Below the pieces are notes generated by a model that saw only the letters and a list, made by a program, of their open reading frames with translations, made no database searches and was not told where the DNA came from. Below, piece after piece: positions 27,178-35,912 of a DNA stretch of 64,000 nt. A program made the translations under genes and the position numbers. Origin of the DNA: Gluconacetobacter liquefaciens (GTDB lineage: Bacteria > Pseudomonadota > Alphaproteobacteria > Acetobacterales > Acetobacteraceae); the NCBI RefSeq assembly GCF_003350405.1, contig NZ_QQAW01000012.1, positions 39,372-103,371 of the forward strand, written 5' to 3'. Position 1 is the first letter of the stretch. Every line of letters starts with the position of its first letter.

Positions 27178-27357
27178 GAATTTCTCCAGAAGGGTTAACG
27201 TGAAAATCGGTAAGCGAGTGTCTCGACAAGTATTCGGCGCCAAAGGCCATGCCACATCGTCCGAACGGAGAATTTCCCAAAATCATAATGATTTCGATAC
27301 GATTTCCAGTGATCGGCCACGTTTCATCCTGTTCCGGACTTCCGGAGATTGTGATGT

Positions 27358-27495
27358 CGCGTAGAACTCCTTTGACATGTGTAATTGCCCGGTTACGGCG
27401 CGTTAATAAAAGTTACACATGATCGTAACGGGCTTGTCGACTGCCTCCATGGCGCCTGTTACAGATTTCTTGCATTCTGTTGCCCATCTGCAACA
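27358..27495 (-). promoter_or_regulatory. Conserved upstream block of receptor 2 with palindrome
   Basis: Paralogue of 23271-23405; the palindrome TGTTGC-N6-GCAACA is at 27478-27495 and a shared TTACACATGATCG-type segment lies closer to the gene. Likely carries the promoter and a common operator. Confidence 0.65.
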
Positions 27496-27711
27496 TGGGA
27501 GCCCTTCAATATTCGCAAGGGTCGTGTTCAACGGGGAAGAAATATTAGAAATTCGTAAATTCAATGAAATTGTTCGGTGGAATTAGCGAACAATTTTTTT
27601 TGATGCACTTGGCCGTCTTCTCCGGCAGCCCTGGGTGCGGGATGCCGTGAGCATGATATTCCTTCCACGCTGCCTGTCGGAGTTGATCAATCGCCGCGCA
27701 TGCGGCGCCTG
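27496..27711. other. Spacer with terminator hairpin, otherwise empty
   Basis: AT-rich spacer between receptor 2 promoter region and the exporter gene. Apart from the hairpin at 27567-27602 I see no feature. Confidence 0.4.
27567..27602. terminator. Terminator hairpin downstream of the EamA gene
   Basis: AAATTGTTCG, 10-base loop, CGAACAATTT, then a T run on the plus strand. It is a strong terminator as read on the plus strand, although the nearest genes are on the minus strand; on that strand only three T follow the stem, so it may work in both directions. Confidence 0.6.
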
Positions 27712-28629
27712 TCATGCCTCGGGCAGTGCCACCACTGTTTCGGAGCTTGGTGACTGAGTCAGGACGCCGGTGATCGAACTTAGGACGATGCACAGTATCC
27801 CGGCCCATTGCGTGAGGGCCAGATGTTCGCCCAGCAGCAGCATGCCGGTGATGGTGGCGAGTGCCGGGTCCAGGCTGGTCAGGAGACCGAACTGGCGCGG
27901 ATGGAGCCGCTTCATGGCCAGCATCTCCAGCGTGTAGGGCAGGGCGGAGGACAGGATGGCGACGCCGCACGCCAGAAAGGCGGCGTGGGGATGAACGACG
28001 ACGACGGGCAGCGTCGCGAACATCAGCGGCGTGACCAGCGCCGCGCCCACTGCCTGCCCCAATGCCGTTGCGCGTGCGGCGTCGATGCGTCGACTGACCC
28101 GGCTGCCGGTCGCGATATAGGCGGCCCAGGCCAGGGCAGCCATCAGCCCGTAGGCCACACCCAGCAGGTCCAGCGGATGACCGGCTAGGGCCGCGCCCGG
28201 TTGCAGCAGCAGATACAGCCCGCCGGCGATGAGCGGGCAGACCAGCAATTCGCGCGCGCGCCGCGCGCCGGACAGGGAGAGGGCCAGCGGCCCCACAAAT
28301 TCGATGGCAACCGCCACGCCCAGGGGCATGCGCTCCAGGGAGAGATAGAACCCCATGTTCATGATGCCGATCGAGGCACCATACCAGAAAATCAGTTTCA
28401 GGGTCGTCCGGTCGGGTGCTGCGCGCCAGGGGCGCACCAGGATGCCCAGCACAATGGCGGCGATCCATAGCCGCAGGCTGACCGTGCCCAACGGCCCGAA
28501 GATGGGAAACAGCAGCTTGGCGAACGATCCGCCCACCTGGAACGAAAACATGCCCGCCACGACCAGCAGCATGCCAACAGGCGGATTATATAGATGTTCG
28601 CCGCCCGTCGGCGGCCTGGCTGCGCTCAT
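27712..28629 (-). CDS. EamA-family exporter (RhtA-like)
   Basis: 305 aa with ten predicted membrane helices in two EamA repeats (about residues 20-150 and 160-290). Segments such as MGFYLSLERMPLGVAVAIEF and SALPYTLEMLAMKRL are typical of the RhtA threonine/homoserine exporter subgroup. Probably exports amino acids or related metabolites through the inner membrane. Single gene; parE lies upstream (starting at 30717) on the same strand with a gap of 57 bases, so read-through from parE is possible. Substrate assignment is by family only. Confidence 0.85.
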   Translation of the reverse strand: MSAARPPTGGEHLYNPPVGMLLVVAGMFSFQVGGSFAKLLFPIFGPLGTVSLRLWIAAIVLGILVRPWRAAPDRTTLKLIFWYGASIGIMNMGFYLSLERMPLGVAVAIEFVGPLALSLSGARRARELLVCPLIAGGLYLLLQPGAALAGHPLDLLGVAYGLMAALAWAAYIATGSRVSRRIDAARATALGQAVGAALVTPLMFATLPVVVVHPHAAFLACGVAILSSALPYTLEMLAMKRLHPRQFGLLTSLDPALATITGMLLLGEHLALTQWAGILCIVLSSITGVLTQSPSSETVVALPEA

Positions 28630-28686
28630 CGCCGGCTTTGGGGGATGGCAACGGGGCTGGCAGCGCGTAGCGGGACGGGCAAGGGG

Positions 28687-30717
28687 TCAGACGTCCAGTT
28701 CTTCGACCAGGCGAGCATGTTCCTGAATGAACTGGAAGCGCGACTCGGCCTTTCGGCCCATCAGCTGCTCGACCCGGTCGCTGGTCAGCGCGCGGTCTTC
28801 GGGCCGGGTGACGACTTGCAGCAGCGTGCGCTTCTTCGGGTCCATCGTCGTCTGCTTCAGGTCGCCCGGCGGCATTTCGCCCAGGCCCTTGAAGCGCGAG
28901 ATCTCGACCTTGGCGTTAGGCTTGAAATCCGATTTCAGCTTCCGCTCGCGGTCAGCATCGTCCATCGCATAGACCGTCCTGCCGCCCTGGGTCAGGCGGT
29001 ATAGCGGCGGCTGGGCCAGATAGACATGCCCCCGGCGGATCAGTTCGGGCAGTTCGCGGTAGAAGAATGTCATCAGCAGCGACGCGATGTGCGCACCGTC
29101 CACGTCGGCGTCGGTCATGATGATGACGCGCCCGTAGCGCAGGCGCGTGGCGTCGAACCGGTCGCCGATGCCGCAGCCCAGGGCCTCGACCAGGTCGCGG
29201 AGTTCCTGGTTGGCGCGCAGTTTTTCGGTCGAGGCGCTGGCGACGTTCAGGATCTTGCCGCGCAGGGGCAGAACCGCCTGGGTTTCGCGGTTGCGGGCCT
29301 GCTTGGCCGAACCGCCGGCGGAATCGCCCTCGACCAGGAAGATTTCGGTCTCGGCCGCGTTCTCGCGCGTGCAGTCGGTCAGTTTGCCCGGCAGGCGCAG
29401 GCGTCTTGTGGCGCTCTTGCGCGGGGTGTCCTTGAGGTCCTTGCGGCGCAGTCGTTCTTCGGCGCGTTCGATGATGAAGGCCAGCAGGTTGTCCGCCTGT
29501 GCGGGGTGCCCGGCCAGCCATTGCTCGAACCGGTCGCGCAGCGCGGTCTCGACCAGGCGGCCGGCCTCGGGCGAGGTCAGTTTTTCCTTGGTCTGGCCCT
29601 GGAACTGCGGATCGCGGATGAAGACCGACAGTTTGGCGGCGATGATGCCCATGATGTCGTCGGCCGCGATGGCCGAGGCGCGGCGGTTCGATCGCTGTTC
29701 GCCCCACGCGCGGAAGCCCTTGAGCAGCGCGGTGCGGAACCCGGCTTCGTGCGTGCCGCCCTGCGGGGTGGGGATGGTGTTGCAGTAGGACGCGAGCGTG
29801 GACGACCCTGATTCCAGGAACGCCACCGCCCATTCCATCCGGCCGGTCTCGGCGCCGTCCGGCCCCACCGGCAGGTCGGCGTCGCCGGACCACATCTCGG
29901 CCAGCAGCGCGGCCGAGCCTAGCTCGTCGCGCAGGCTGTCGGCCACGCCGCCGGGGAAATGCAGTACGGCCTCGGCGGGAATGGCGTCGTCACGGATCAG
30001 CGCCGGGTCGCAGGCCCAGCGGATGGTCACGCCGCGATACAGGTACGCCTTGGACCGGCACAGCTTGTACAGGCGGGCGGGCGAGAAATGGAGGCGCCCG
30101 AAGATCTGTGGGTCGGGGGTGAAGCGGATCTGGGTGCCGCGTCGGTTCTGGGTTGGCCCTACCTTTTCCAGCGTCGTGACCGGATGGCCGCGTTCGTAGG
30201 CCTGGCGCCAGAGGGTGCGGTCGCGTGCGACCTCGACCTCCATCCGCGCGGCCAGGGCGTTGACCACCGACGAGCCCACGCCGTGCAGGCCGCCCGAGGT
30301 TGCATAGGCCTTGCCGGAGAATTTCCCGCCCGCATGCAGCGTGGTCAGGATGACTTCCAGGGCCGAACGGTCCTTGAATTTGGGGTGGGGATCGACCGGG
30401 ATGCCGCGCCCGTTGTCGCGGATGGTCAGCCAGTCGCCAGCTTCAAGCGAGACATCGATGGTGGTGGCGTGACCGGCCACCGCCTCGTCCATCGCATTGT
30501 CCAGGATCTCGGCGGCGAGATGATGATACGCGCCCTCGTCCGTGCCGCCGATATACATGCCGGGCCGACGCCGGACGGGCTCCAGCCCTTCCAGCACCTC
30601 GATGGCGCTGGCATCGTACGCCTCGGCCGCGTTGGCCTGAGCCGGCGCGGCGGCATCGGTCGGGCGGGGGCGAGGCCCCCGCTTCGGGCGCGGCGCGGAA
30701 AAGAGATCGTCGTTCAT
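28687..30717 (-). CDS. parE: DNA topoisomerase IV subunit B
   Basis: 676 aa. GHKL ATPase with EILDNAMDEAVAGHA (metal/ATP site), DNGRGIPVDPHPK and GGLHGVGSSVVNALA; TOPRIM domain with IFLVEGDSAGGSAKQ and the metal aspartates in MTDADVDGAHIASLL; C-terminal GyrB motif RFKGLGEMPPGDL. The length and LKQTTMDPKKRTL ending favour ParE over GyrB. Together with ParC it unlinks daughter chromosomes. The N-terminus has a proline/alanine-rich extension of about 30 residues. Confidence 0.95.
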   Translation of the reverse strand: MNDDLFSAPRPKRGPRPRPTDAAAPAQANAAEAYDASAIEVLEGLEPVRRRPGMYIGGTDEGAYHHLAAEILDNAMDEAVAGHATTIDVSLEAGDWLTIRDNGRGIPVDPHPKFKDRSALEVILTTLHAGGKFSGKAYATSGGLHGVGSSVVNALAARMEVEVARDRTLWRQAYERGHPVTTLEKVGPTQNRRGTQIRFTPDPQIFGRLHFSPARLYKLCRSKAYLYRGVTIRWACDPALIRDDAIPAEAVLHFPGGVADSLRDELGSAALLAEMWSGDADLPVGPDGAETGRMEWAVAFLESGSSTLASYCNTIPTPQGGTHEAGFRTALLKGFRAWGEQRSNRRASAIAADDIMGIIAAKLSVFIRDPQFQGQTKEKLTSPEAGRLVETALRDRFEQWLAGHPAQADNLLAFIIERAEERLRRKDLKDTPRKSATRRLRLPGKLTDCTRENAAETEIFLVEGDSAGGSAKQARNRETQAVLPLRGKILNVASASTEKLRANQELRDLVEALGCGIGDRFDATRLRYGRVIIMTDADVDGAHIASLLMTFFYRELPELIRRGHVYLAQPPLYRLTQGGRTVYAMDDADRERKLKSDFKPNAKVEISRFKGLGEMPPGDLKQTTMDPKKRTLLQVVTRPEDRALTSDRVEQLMGRKAESRFQFIQEHARLVEELDV

Positions 30718-30802
30718 GGACTGTTCTTTGTTCCGCAGCCCTGTTCCCTGTCAAGCAGGCGCGTACCCAAGGTCACGCGCCATGCCCCGAACGTGCCGGG
30801 TG

Positions 30803-31354
30803 TCAGCTCCGGGTGGCGCGGGTGGTGTGGGCGGCGCGGGCGCGCGAGCGGCTGCGGACTTCGGCATGCAGCGCGCGTTCGGGCGCGGCACAGGTCTCGT
30901 ATGACGCCGGCTGGATGATGTCCTTGGCCTGGGCATAGCGCGAAAGGTCCTGCGCGCTTTCCAGCACCGCGACCTCGTCGAACATCGCCGCGCGCTGGTT
31001 GCAGAAGGCGGTGCCGGCCTTCAGCCCGCGCTCGGACTGCACGTTGGCGAGCTGGGTGATGTAGTCGTCATGCTCACGCTGGGCGCCGCGGCCGTAGGTG
31101 GTGCGGAAATAGGCGTTCAGCGCCCCTTCCTCGTCCAGCAGTTTGGGGCGGAAGCGTGTGACGAAGGCATTGTAGCGGTCCTGCATGTTGCACGACAGGG
31201 CCGTGACCATCAGCTCGCTTTTCAGGCCCTGTACGTCGAAGGCCTCGTGCGCGGGCGAGGATGTGCAGGCGCCGGCGGCGAGCGCGGCCTGGCCGTTCAC
31301 GAGCCCGGCAAGGGCCAGGCCGGCGATTGCGGCACGCCAAATGGGAAACGTCAT
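30803..31354 (-). CDS. Exported hypothetical protein, cysteine-containing
   Basis: 183 aa with a signal peptide (hydrophobic core residues 8-26, cleavage near ALAAGA). The mature region has four cysteines (positions about 30, 55, 118 and 155) and a pattern MVTALSCNMQDRYNAFVTRF seen in small secreted proteins of Acetobacteraceae. The C-terminus is arginine-rich. Function unknown. The start overlaps no other gene; probable promoter in 31355-31670. Confidence 0.75.
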   Translation of the reverse strand: MTFPIWRAAIAGLALAGLVNGQAALAAGACTSSPAHEAFDVQGLKSELMVTALSCNMQDRYNAFVTRFRPKLLDEEGALNAYFRTTYGRGAQREHDDYITQLANVQSERGLKAGTAFCNQRAAMFDEVAVLESAQDLSRYAQAKDIIQPASYETCAAPERALHAEVRSRSRARAAHTTRATRS

Positions 31355-31670
31355 GATAGGGTTTCTCCCGACCGACCGGAAAGCTGCGCCGGGTCGTCGT
31401 CGATGACATGAACCGGCATGTGAACTGGGCTTGCTAGGCTTCTATAATGGCAGCATAACCCTGACCAGAGCGTTGGCAATCAAATTTTGGGGTCGTGGCC
31501 GTTCGCCGTATCATGGCGCGTTCCGTGGCCCCGTGCCATCCGTAGATTGCCGATCCCTGGGGATCGGATAGGGTCTTTGTATGCATCCCGGTATTGCTCT
31601 AGAGCGTTGCCGGGACGATTCGCGGCCGCGTCTGGGGCGTGCCGGTTTCTTGAGCGAGCGGAGTTGACGA
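31355..31670. other. Divergent promoter region with palindrome
   Basis: 316 bases between two divergent envelope-protein genes. It holds an 18-bp inverted repeat at 31550-31567 (CCGATCCC-TG-GGGATCGG), which could be an operator or hairpin about 100 bases before the lipoprotein start. Nothing else is supported. Confidence 0.45.
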
Positions 31671-32222
31671 GTGCGCGTGCGACTGTCTTCTGCAATTCTG
31701 GTGGCGGCGACAGCCGTGCTGGCCGGATGTCAAAACAAGCCTGCGCTCCAGGTGGCAGGTCCTCCCGATCCGTTCGGCTACATGAAGCGTTCGGCGGTCT
31801 GTCAGGTCAGCCCCGTCAAGGCGTCCGGGCCGGCTAGGAAGGCGACGACGATGTCGGTGCGCAGTGATGACGGCAATTGCGTCGTGCTGCTTCAGGATGG
31901 GGAGCACGCATACGCGTCGTTCGGCGTTGCGCCGGCTCCGGAGCACGGCAAGGTCTTCCTGTATAATCACAACGATCATACGGTTGTGATGTACACGCCC
32001 AACACAGCCTATGCCGGGCCCGACCATTTCAGCGTGACGCTGATCCGTGGCCCCGGCCAGACACGCGACACGCTGGAAGTGGCGGCGACGGTCGATGCGA
32101 CAGGTGTGGTGGTGCCGACCCCCATGATCACCGCGCCGACTCCGGCCGCTGCCGCTGCGAAGAGCACGACCAAGAGCACGGGCAGGACGGCGACCAAGCG
32201 TCGCGCCAAGACCACGCATTAA
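31671..32222 (+). CDS. Lipoprotein, unknown function
   Basis: 183 aa from a GTG start with GGAG upstream. Lipoprotein signal peptide with lipobox LAGC (cysteine about residue 20), so it should be lipidated and membrane-anchored. The mature part contains TMSVRSDDGNCVVLLQDGE and HTVVMYTPNTAYAGPDHFSV, resembling cadherin-like or Ig-like repeats ('YTPN..Y.G.D.F'). The tail is alanine/threonine/lysine-rich (KSTTKSTGRTATKRRAKT), perhaps binding peptidoglycan or nucleic acid; that is a guess. Confidence 0.75.
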   Translation: MRVRLSSAILVAATAVLAGCQNKPALQVAGPPDPFGYMKRSAVCQVSPVKASGPARKATTMSVRSDDGNCVVLLQDGEHAYASFGVAPAPEHGKVFLYNHNDHTVVMYTPNTAYAGPDHFSVTLIRGPGQTRDTLEVAATVDATGVVVPTPMITAPTPAAAAAKSTTKSTGRTATKRRAKTTH

Positions 32223-32228
32223 TGGGGT

Positions 32229-32256
32229 GGGCGGGGGTCTGCGCCCCCGCCCGTTT
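32229..32256 (+). terminator. GC-rich terminator after the lipoprotein gene
   Basis: GGGCGGGGG stem, TCTGCG loop, CCCCCGCCC, followed by GTTT. It sits between convergent genes, right after the lipoprotein stop, and may serve both. Confidence 0.75.
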
Positions 32257-32275
32257 CCGCACGTAGCGCGGAAAA

Positions 32276-32725
32276 TCAGATCGAAAAGGTGATCGGCTCG
32301 GCCAGCGGGCGGCGCATGCCGCTGGATTCGGCCCTGTGGACCAGATCGTCGAGCGTCAGCTTGCGGCACTGGCCCGACACCGTGTCGTCCAGCTTCTGCC
32401 AGCACGGATCGATGACGCGGGTGAAAAGCTGGCCCATCGGCCCGTCATCGGACGACGAATCGTCAGCCGTCGCGACCTCTACGATGTCGGCGACAGTGAT
32501 GTCGCGGCGCGGGCGGCCAAGCCGGTAGCCGCCACGCGGTCCGCGTACGCTTTCCAGCAGGCTGGAACGCGACAATGTCTGGAGTAGCGGTTCGATCCCC
32601 CGTCGGGCCAGGCCGGCGCGCTCGGCGATGTCGGCGGCGCTGACGGTGCCGGTGCGTCCGGCATGGAAGGCGACGTCGAGCATGATGAGCACCGCGATCA
32701 TGGCCCTGTCACGCCGAAGCAGCAT
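32276..32725 (-). CDS. Rrf2-family transcriptional regulator
   Basis: 149 aa from the ATG at 32725 (GGGGA eight bases upstream). N-terminal winged HTH (ADIAERAGLARRGIEPLLQTL) and the glycine-rich wing SVRGPRGGYRLGRPRRDITV shared with IscR. Only two cysteines are present in the cluster region (DPCWQKL and GQCRKL), not the three of canonical IscR, so Fe-S ligation is unclear. It is divergent from a cysteine synthase gene, which suggests control of sulfur or Fe-S metabolism, as for CymR-like or IscR-like regulators. Confidence 0.85.
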   Translation of the reverse strand: MLLRRDRAMIAVLIMLDVAFHAGRTGTVSAADIAERAGLARRGIEPLLQTLSRSSLLESVRGPRGGYRLGRPRRDITVADIVEVATADDSSSDDGPMGQLFTRVIDPCWQKLDDTVSGQCRKLTLDDLVHRAESSGMRRPLAEPITFSI

Positions 32726-32893
32726 TCCCGATTTCCCCTGCAATTCATGGTGCGTCCGACGGCCGGATGCCCGTTGGATGTGAAGCTAGCAGGATCGGCG
32801 CCGATGATCCACGCTTCTGTTTGGTGTGATGATGGATTATGTCAGCTATTACGATTAAATCTGCGTCAATGCGTTGAGGGGAAGGAACGACCC

Positions 32894-33883
32894 ATGGATC
32901 ATTCAGGAACGGCGGACGGCCATCTGGGCCTGGCCGGGCCGCGGGGCCGCGTGTACGACTCGATCGTGGATACGGTCGGGGGCACCCCGCTGGTCGCTCT
33001 GCCGCGCTTGATGCGTGAGGACGAGGTGGCCAGCCGGATCCTGATGAAGCTGGAATTTTTCAACCCGCTGGGGTCGGTCAAGGACCGGATCGGGGCGGCC
33101 ATGGTGCTGGCCGCCGAGGAGCGGGGCGACATCACGCCGGGCCGCACCGTCCTGGTCGAGCCGACATCGGGCAATACCGGGATCTCACTGGCGTTCGTCG
33201 CGGTTGCGCGGGGCTACCGACTGATCGTGACCATGCCCGAGGGGGCCTCGATGGAGCGGCGCAAGATGCTGCGCCTGCTGGACGCAGAATTGCAATTGAC
33301 CCCTTCGCGGCTGGGGATGGCCGGTGCCATCGCCCGGGCCGAGGACATCGTGAAGAAGACGCCGCATGCCTGGATGCCGCGCCAGTTCGAAAACGCGGAC
33401 AACCCGACGATCCACGCCCTGACCACCGCCGAGGAAATCTGGACCGATACCGCCGGCGCGGTCGATATCGTGGTGGCCGGCGTGGGGACCGGGGGCACCG
33501 CCAGCGGCATCGCCCATGCCCTGAAGCCCCGCAAGCCTGGGCTCGCGGTCTATGGCGTGGAACCGGTGGAAAGCGCGATCCTGAACGGGGACGAGGCAGG
33601 GCCGCACGGTATCCAGGGGATCGGCCCGGGCTTCTGTCCCCGCACGCTGGACCTGCCGGCGCTGGACGGTGTGCTGACGGTCTCGGAGCGCGAGGCGATC
33701 GCCGCCGCGCGGCGGTGTGCGCGGCTGGATGGCGTGCCGGTCGGGATTTCGTCGGGTGCCGCGCTGCATGCGGCGCTGAAGCTGGCCGAACAACCGGAGC
33801 ATGCGGGCAAGACGATCGTCGTCATCGCCCCATCCTTCGCCGAACGGTATCTTTCCACGTCCCTCTTCACCGGCCTCACCTGA
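32894..33883 (+). CDS. cysK: Cysteine synthase (O-acetylserine sulfhydrylase)
   Basis: 329 aa from the ATG at 32894 (GAAGGAACG upstream). PLP fold-type II enzyme. The PLP lysine lies in FFNPLGSVKDRIG, the substrate loop in PTSGNTGISLAF and the phosphate-binding loop in GVGTGGTASGIA, followed by GIQGIGPGF. It makes L-cysteine from O-acetylserine and sulfide. Divergent from the Rrf2 regulator over 168 bases, an arrangement that suggests regulation by it. The CysK/CysM choice is not certain; the signature favours CysK. Confidence 0.92.
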   Translation: MDHSGTADGHLGLAGPRGRVYDSIVDTVGGTPLVALPRLMREDEVASRILMKLEFFNPLGSVKDRIGAAMVLAAEERGDITPGRTVLVEPTSGNTGISLAFVAVARGYRLIVTMPEGASMERRKMLRLLDAELQLTPSRLGMAGAIARAEDIVKKTPHAWMPRQFENADNPTIHALTTAEEIWTDTAGAVDIVVAGVGTGGTASGIAHALKPRKPGLAVYGVEPVESAILNGDEAGPHGIQGIGPGFCPRTLDLPALDGVLTVSEREAIAAARRCARLDGVPVGISSGAALHAALKLAEQPEHAGKTIVVIAPSFAERYLSTSLFTGLT

Positions 33884-33884
33884 C

Positions 33885-34046
33885 GTTCAGGCCCGTAAAC
33901 GCGCGCTGGTGGCGATCCGGCGCGCGTTTCCTGCGCTCCGATGCTCACGGCCATCAAGGCCGCTCCGCTTCGGTGCTCGGAAACACACGACGGCCGCGAC
34001 CCTGCGGGCCGCTCTCGCTCACCAGCCCACGTTTCCGGGCCTGAAC
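33885..34046. repeat. 162-bp element with inverted-repeat ends after cysK
   Basis: Starts one base after the cysK stop. The left arm at 33885-33912 (GTTCAGGCCCG then AAACG) matches the reverse complement of 34020-34046 with about three mismatches over 27 bases. The interior is GC-rich with no gene. It looks like a miniature inverted-repeat or dispersed intergenic element and may terminate cysK transcription. Confidence 0.5.
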
Positions 34047-34176
34047 CTCGCGACTCAAAACCGAACAGGGGTCAAGGAGCCGGCTGGCCCCTTGCGGGTT
34101 CGGGCGGAGGTGGCAACGGTTCCGTCGGCCGGAACGGCCGAGGGAAAGCCAACGGAGGGGGAGCCCGACCTGGACC

Positions 34177-35325
34177 TTATTTCAGGATGATCTCGACGCG
34201 CCGGTTCTGCGGTTCGCGGGTGTTCGGGCCGGTGGGAACCAGCGGGTGGTCTTCGCCGAAGCCGTGGATGTCGATGGCGGTGCCGGGCACGCCGTCGCGG
34301 ATCAGCTCGGCCTGCACGGCCTGGGCGCGGCGGAGGGACAGCGCCATGTTGTAGTGCACGCCGCGTGGGCCGGGATGGGCGGCTGAATTGTCCGTGTAGC
34401 CGTTGACCTCGATCCGCGTGGTCTGGGTGTGGGTCGAGGCCTGGGCGGCGGTGGACACGATTGCCCGCGCGCGGTCTGAGAGGCCGGCTTTGTCCCAGTC
34501 GAAGAACACCAGATAGGTGCGGGTCTGCGCGGGGGCGGGTGCCGCCGGCTCCACGGAGGGGGGAGGCGGGGGCGGAGCCGGATTGAACTCGTAGCGCAGG
34601 CCGAGCATCAGCGAATGGTTGAAGTCGGTCATGGTGTCGCGATTGCCCGTCGCGGTGCCGTAGGGGCGGCTGGCGTTGTAGCCGCCGATCGTGCCCACCG
34701 ATGTCGCGCCGTGGGATTGCGGGCCGAGCATCGTCCAGAACCGGTATTCCGCCGTGGCCGACAGGCCGACGACCCATGGCACGGGGAAGGCGAGGCCGAA
34801 GATGCCCTGATAGGCGAAATTGCCGAACGTGCCGCCGATCTGCTGGTTGAAGCTGTTGCCCGGCCCCATGACGGAGGCGTTCATCGACTGCCAGGCGTAG
34901 CCGATGCCCGCGCCGAAATAGGGGTAGAGCCAGCTTTTGCCGATATCCATGTCGAACAGCGCGTTGGCCATGACCCCGTAGGTCTGCTGCCGTCCGCCTA
35001 CATGGCTGGAGGGCAACGCGCCGGAGTTGAAGGCCTTCAACCCGTTATTGCGGTAATTGCCCTCGACCTCCACGCGGAAGCCGTTGCCCAGGCCCCAGCC
35101 GATGCTACCGATTCCGACCGCGCCAGTATGGTATTTGTCGCGCCCGTCGGGGAAATTGGGCGACGAGCGCACCCGCTGGTCCTGGTTGAAGGTGGCGCCG
35201 CCCTCGCCGGCCACATACAGACCCTGGACGGGTTGGGCGAAGGCCGGGGCAACGGAGAGGGTGGAACCGAGAGCGAACGCCGCCGCCAGAATCGTTCCTC
35301 CGAGCAATCCGTGCCGCACTGTCAT
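34177..35325 (-). CDS. OmpA-family outer-membrane protein
   Basis: 382 aa: a signal peptide ending at APAFAQ, an N-terminal eight-strand barrel of the OmpA/Opa type (about residues 33-250, with LYVAGEGGATF and YPYFGAGIGYAW), a proline-rich hinge (APPPPPPSVEP), and a C-terminal OmpA peptidoglycan-binding domain with VFFDWDKAGLS, EVNGYTDNSA and LSLRRAQAVQAEL. It ties the outer membrane to the cell wall. The stop is close to a gene-free stretch holding the cysK-side element. Monocistronic. Confidence 0.92.
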   Translation of the reverse strand: MTVRHGLLGGTILAAAFALGSTLSVAPAFAQPVQGLYVAGEGGATFNQDQRVRSSPNFPDGRDKYHTGAVGIGSIGWGLGNGFRVEVEGNYRNNGLKAFNSGALPSSHVGGRQQTYGVMANALFDMDIGKSWLYPYFGAGIGYAWQSMNASVMGPGNSFNQQIGGTFGNFAYQGIFGLAFPVPWVVGLSATAEYRFWTMLGPQSHGATSVGTIGGYNASRPYGTATGNRDTMTDFNHSLMLGLRYEFNPAPPPPPPSVEPAAPAPAQTRTYLVFFDWDKAGLSDRARAIVSTAAQASTHTQTTRIEVNGYTDNSAAHPGPRGVHYNMALSLRRAQAVQAELIRDGVPGTAIDIHGFGEDHPLVPTGPNTREPQNRRVEIILK

Positions 35326-35534
35326 GGTCTGGTTTCTCCCTTAGCCGGGTATGCTGACTGTGCGGCCCGGTCGAATGAACGCGCGTCGCCCTTTATATTT
35401 CTGTCTTCTTTGCCGAAAGATGCGCCGATGGCAATCCATTGGGTGGCATGCACGGCGACCTGACCGGCGCCGGACAGTCGAGAGGGGACGGGTGTGGAGC
35501 GCACGACACACCCCCAGGGTTCCGCCAGGGGTGG

Positions 35535-35906
35535 TCAGAGCAGGGTTGCCTCGAAGGGCGGCGTGAGGTCGGGAGCGTCGAATTCCAGCACCCACAGGTC
35601 GGGGTCGCGCCCCACCTGGCGGGCGACGTAGGCATCGGCGGCAGCCTGGTCGACCGGGTCGGGCCCGGTGCCGCGAATCCACGCGGGACTGCCGTCCGGC
35701 GCCCTGGTCTGGGCCAGTACCGACAGGCGGCCGTCGCGCCCCAGCAGGACGGCCAGGATGCCGCCGGCGTCGGCGTCGCCACGCCGCAGGACCATCGCCG
35801 GATGGCCGCTCTGGTTGGCATGGCGGACCACGGCGGAGGCCCACAGGCCCGCTCGCAGCCGGGCTTCCGTCATGGTCGAAAGGCCCGATTGCCGGAGACC
35901 GGGCAT
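35535..35906 (-). CDS. DUF1491-family protein
   Basis: Up to 123 aa; a start at 35873 (MTEARLRAGLW, 112 aa) matches the family better. DUF1491 pattern: LWASAVVRHANQSG, VLRRGDADAGGILAVLL, WIRGTGPDPVDQ and RQVGRDPDLWVLEFDAP. Small, alphaproteobacterial, function unknown. It lies just downstream of the S41 protease gene on the same strand and is probably transcribed with it. Confidence 0.8.
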   Translation of the reverse strand: MPGLRQSGLSTMTEARLRAGLWASAVVRHANQSGHPAMVLRRGDADAGGILAVLLGRDGRLSVLAQTRAPDGSPAWIRGTGPDPVDQAAADAYVARQVGRDPDLWVLEFDAPDLTPPFEATLL

Positions 35907-35912
35907 TTTTTT

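Noticed and set aside
27567..27602. A plus-strand gene ending at the strong T-run hairpin
   Set aside because: No supported plus-strand coding sequence exists upstream (the region is the receptor 2 promoter), so I treat it as a hairpin serving the exporter gene or both strands.
32276..32725. Calling the Rrf2 protein IscR
   Set aside because: Only two of the expected three cluster cysteines are visible and no isc/suf genes are adjacent.
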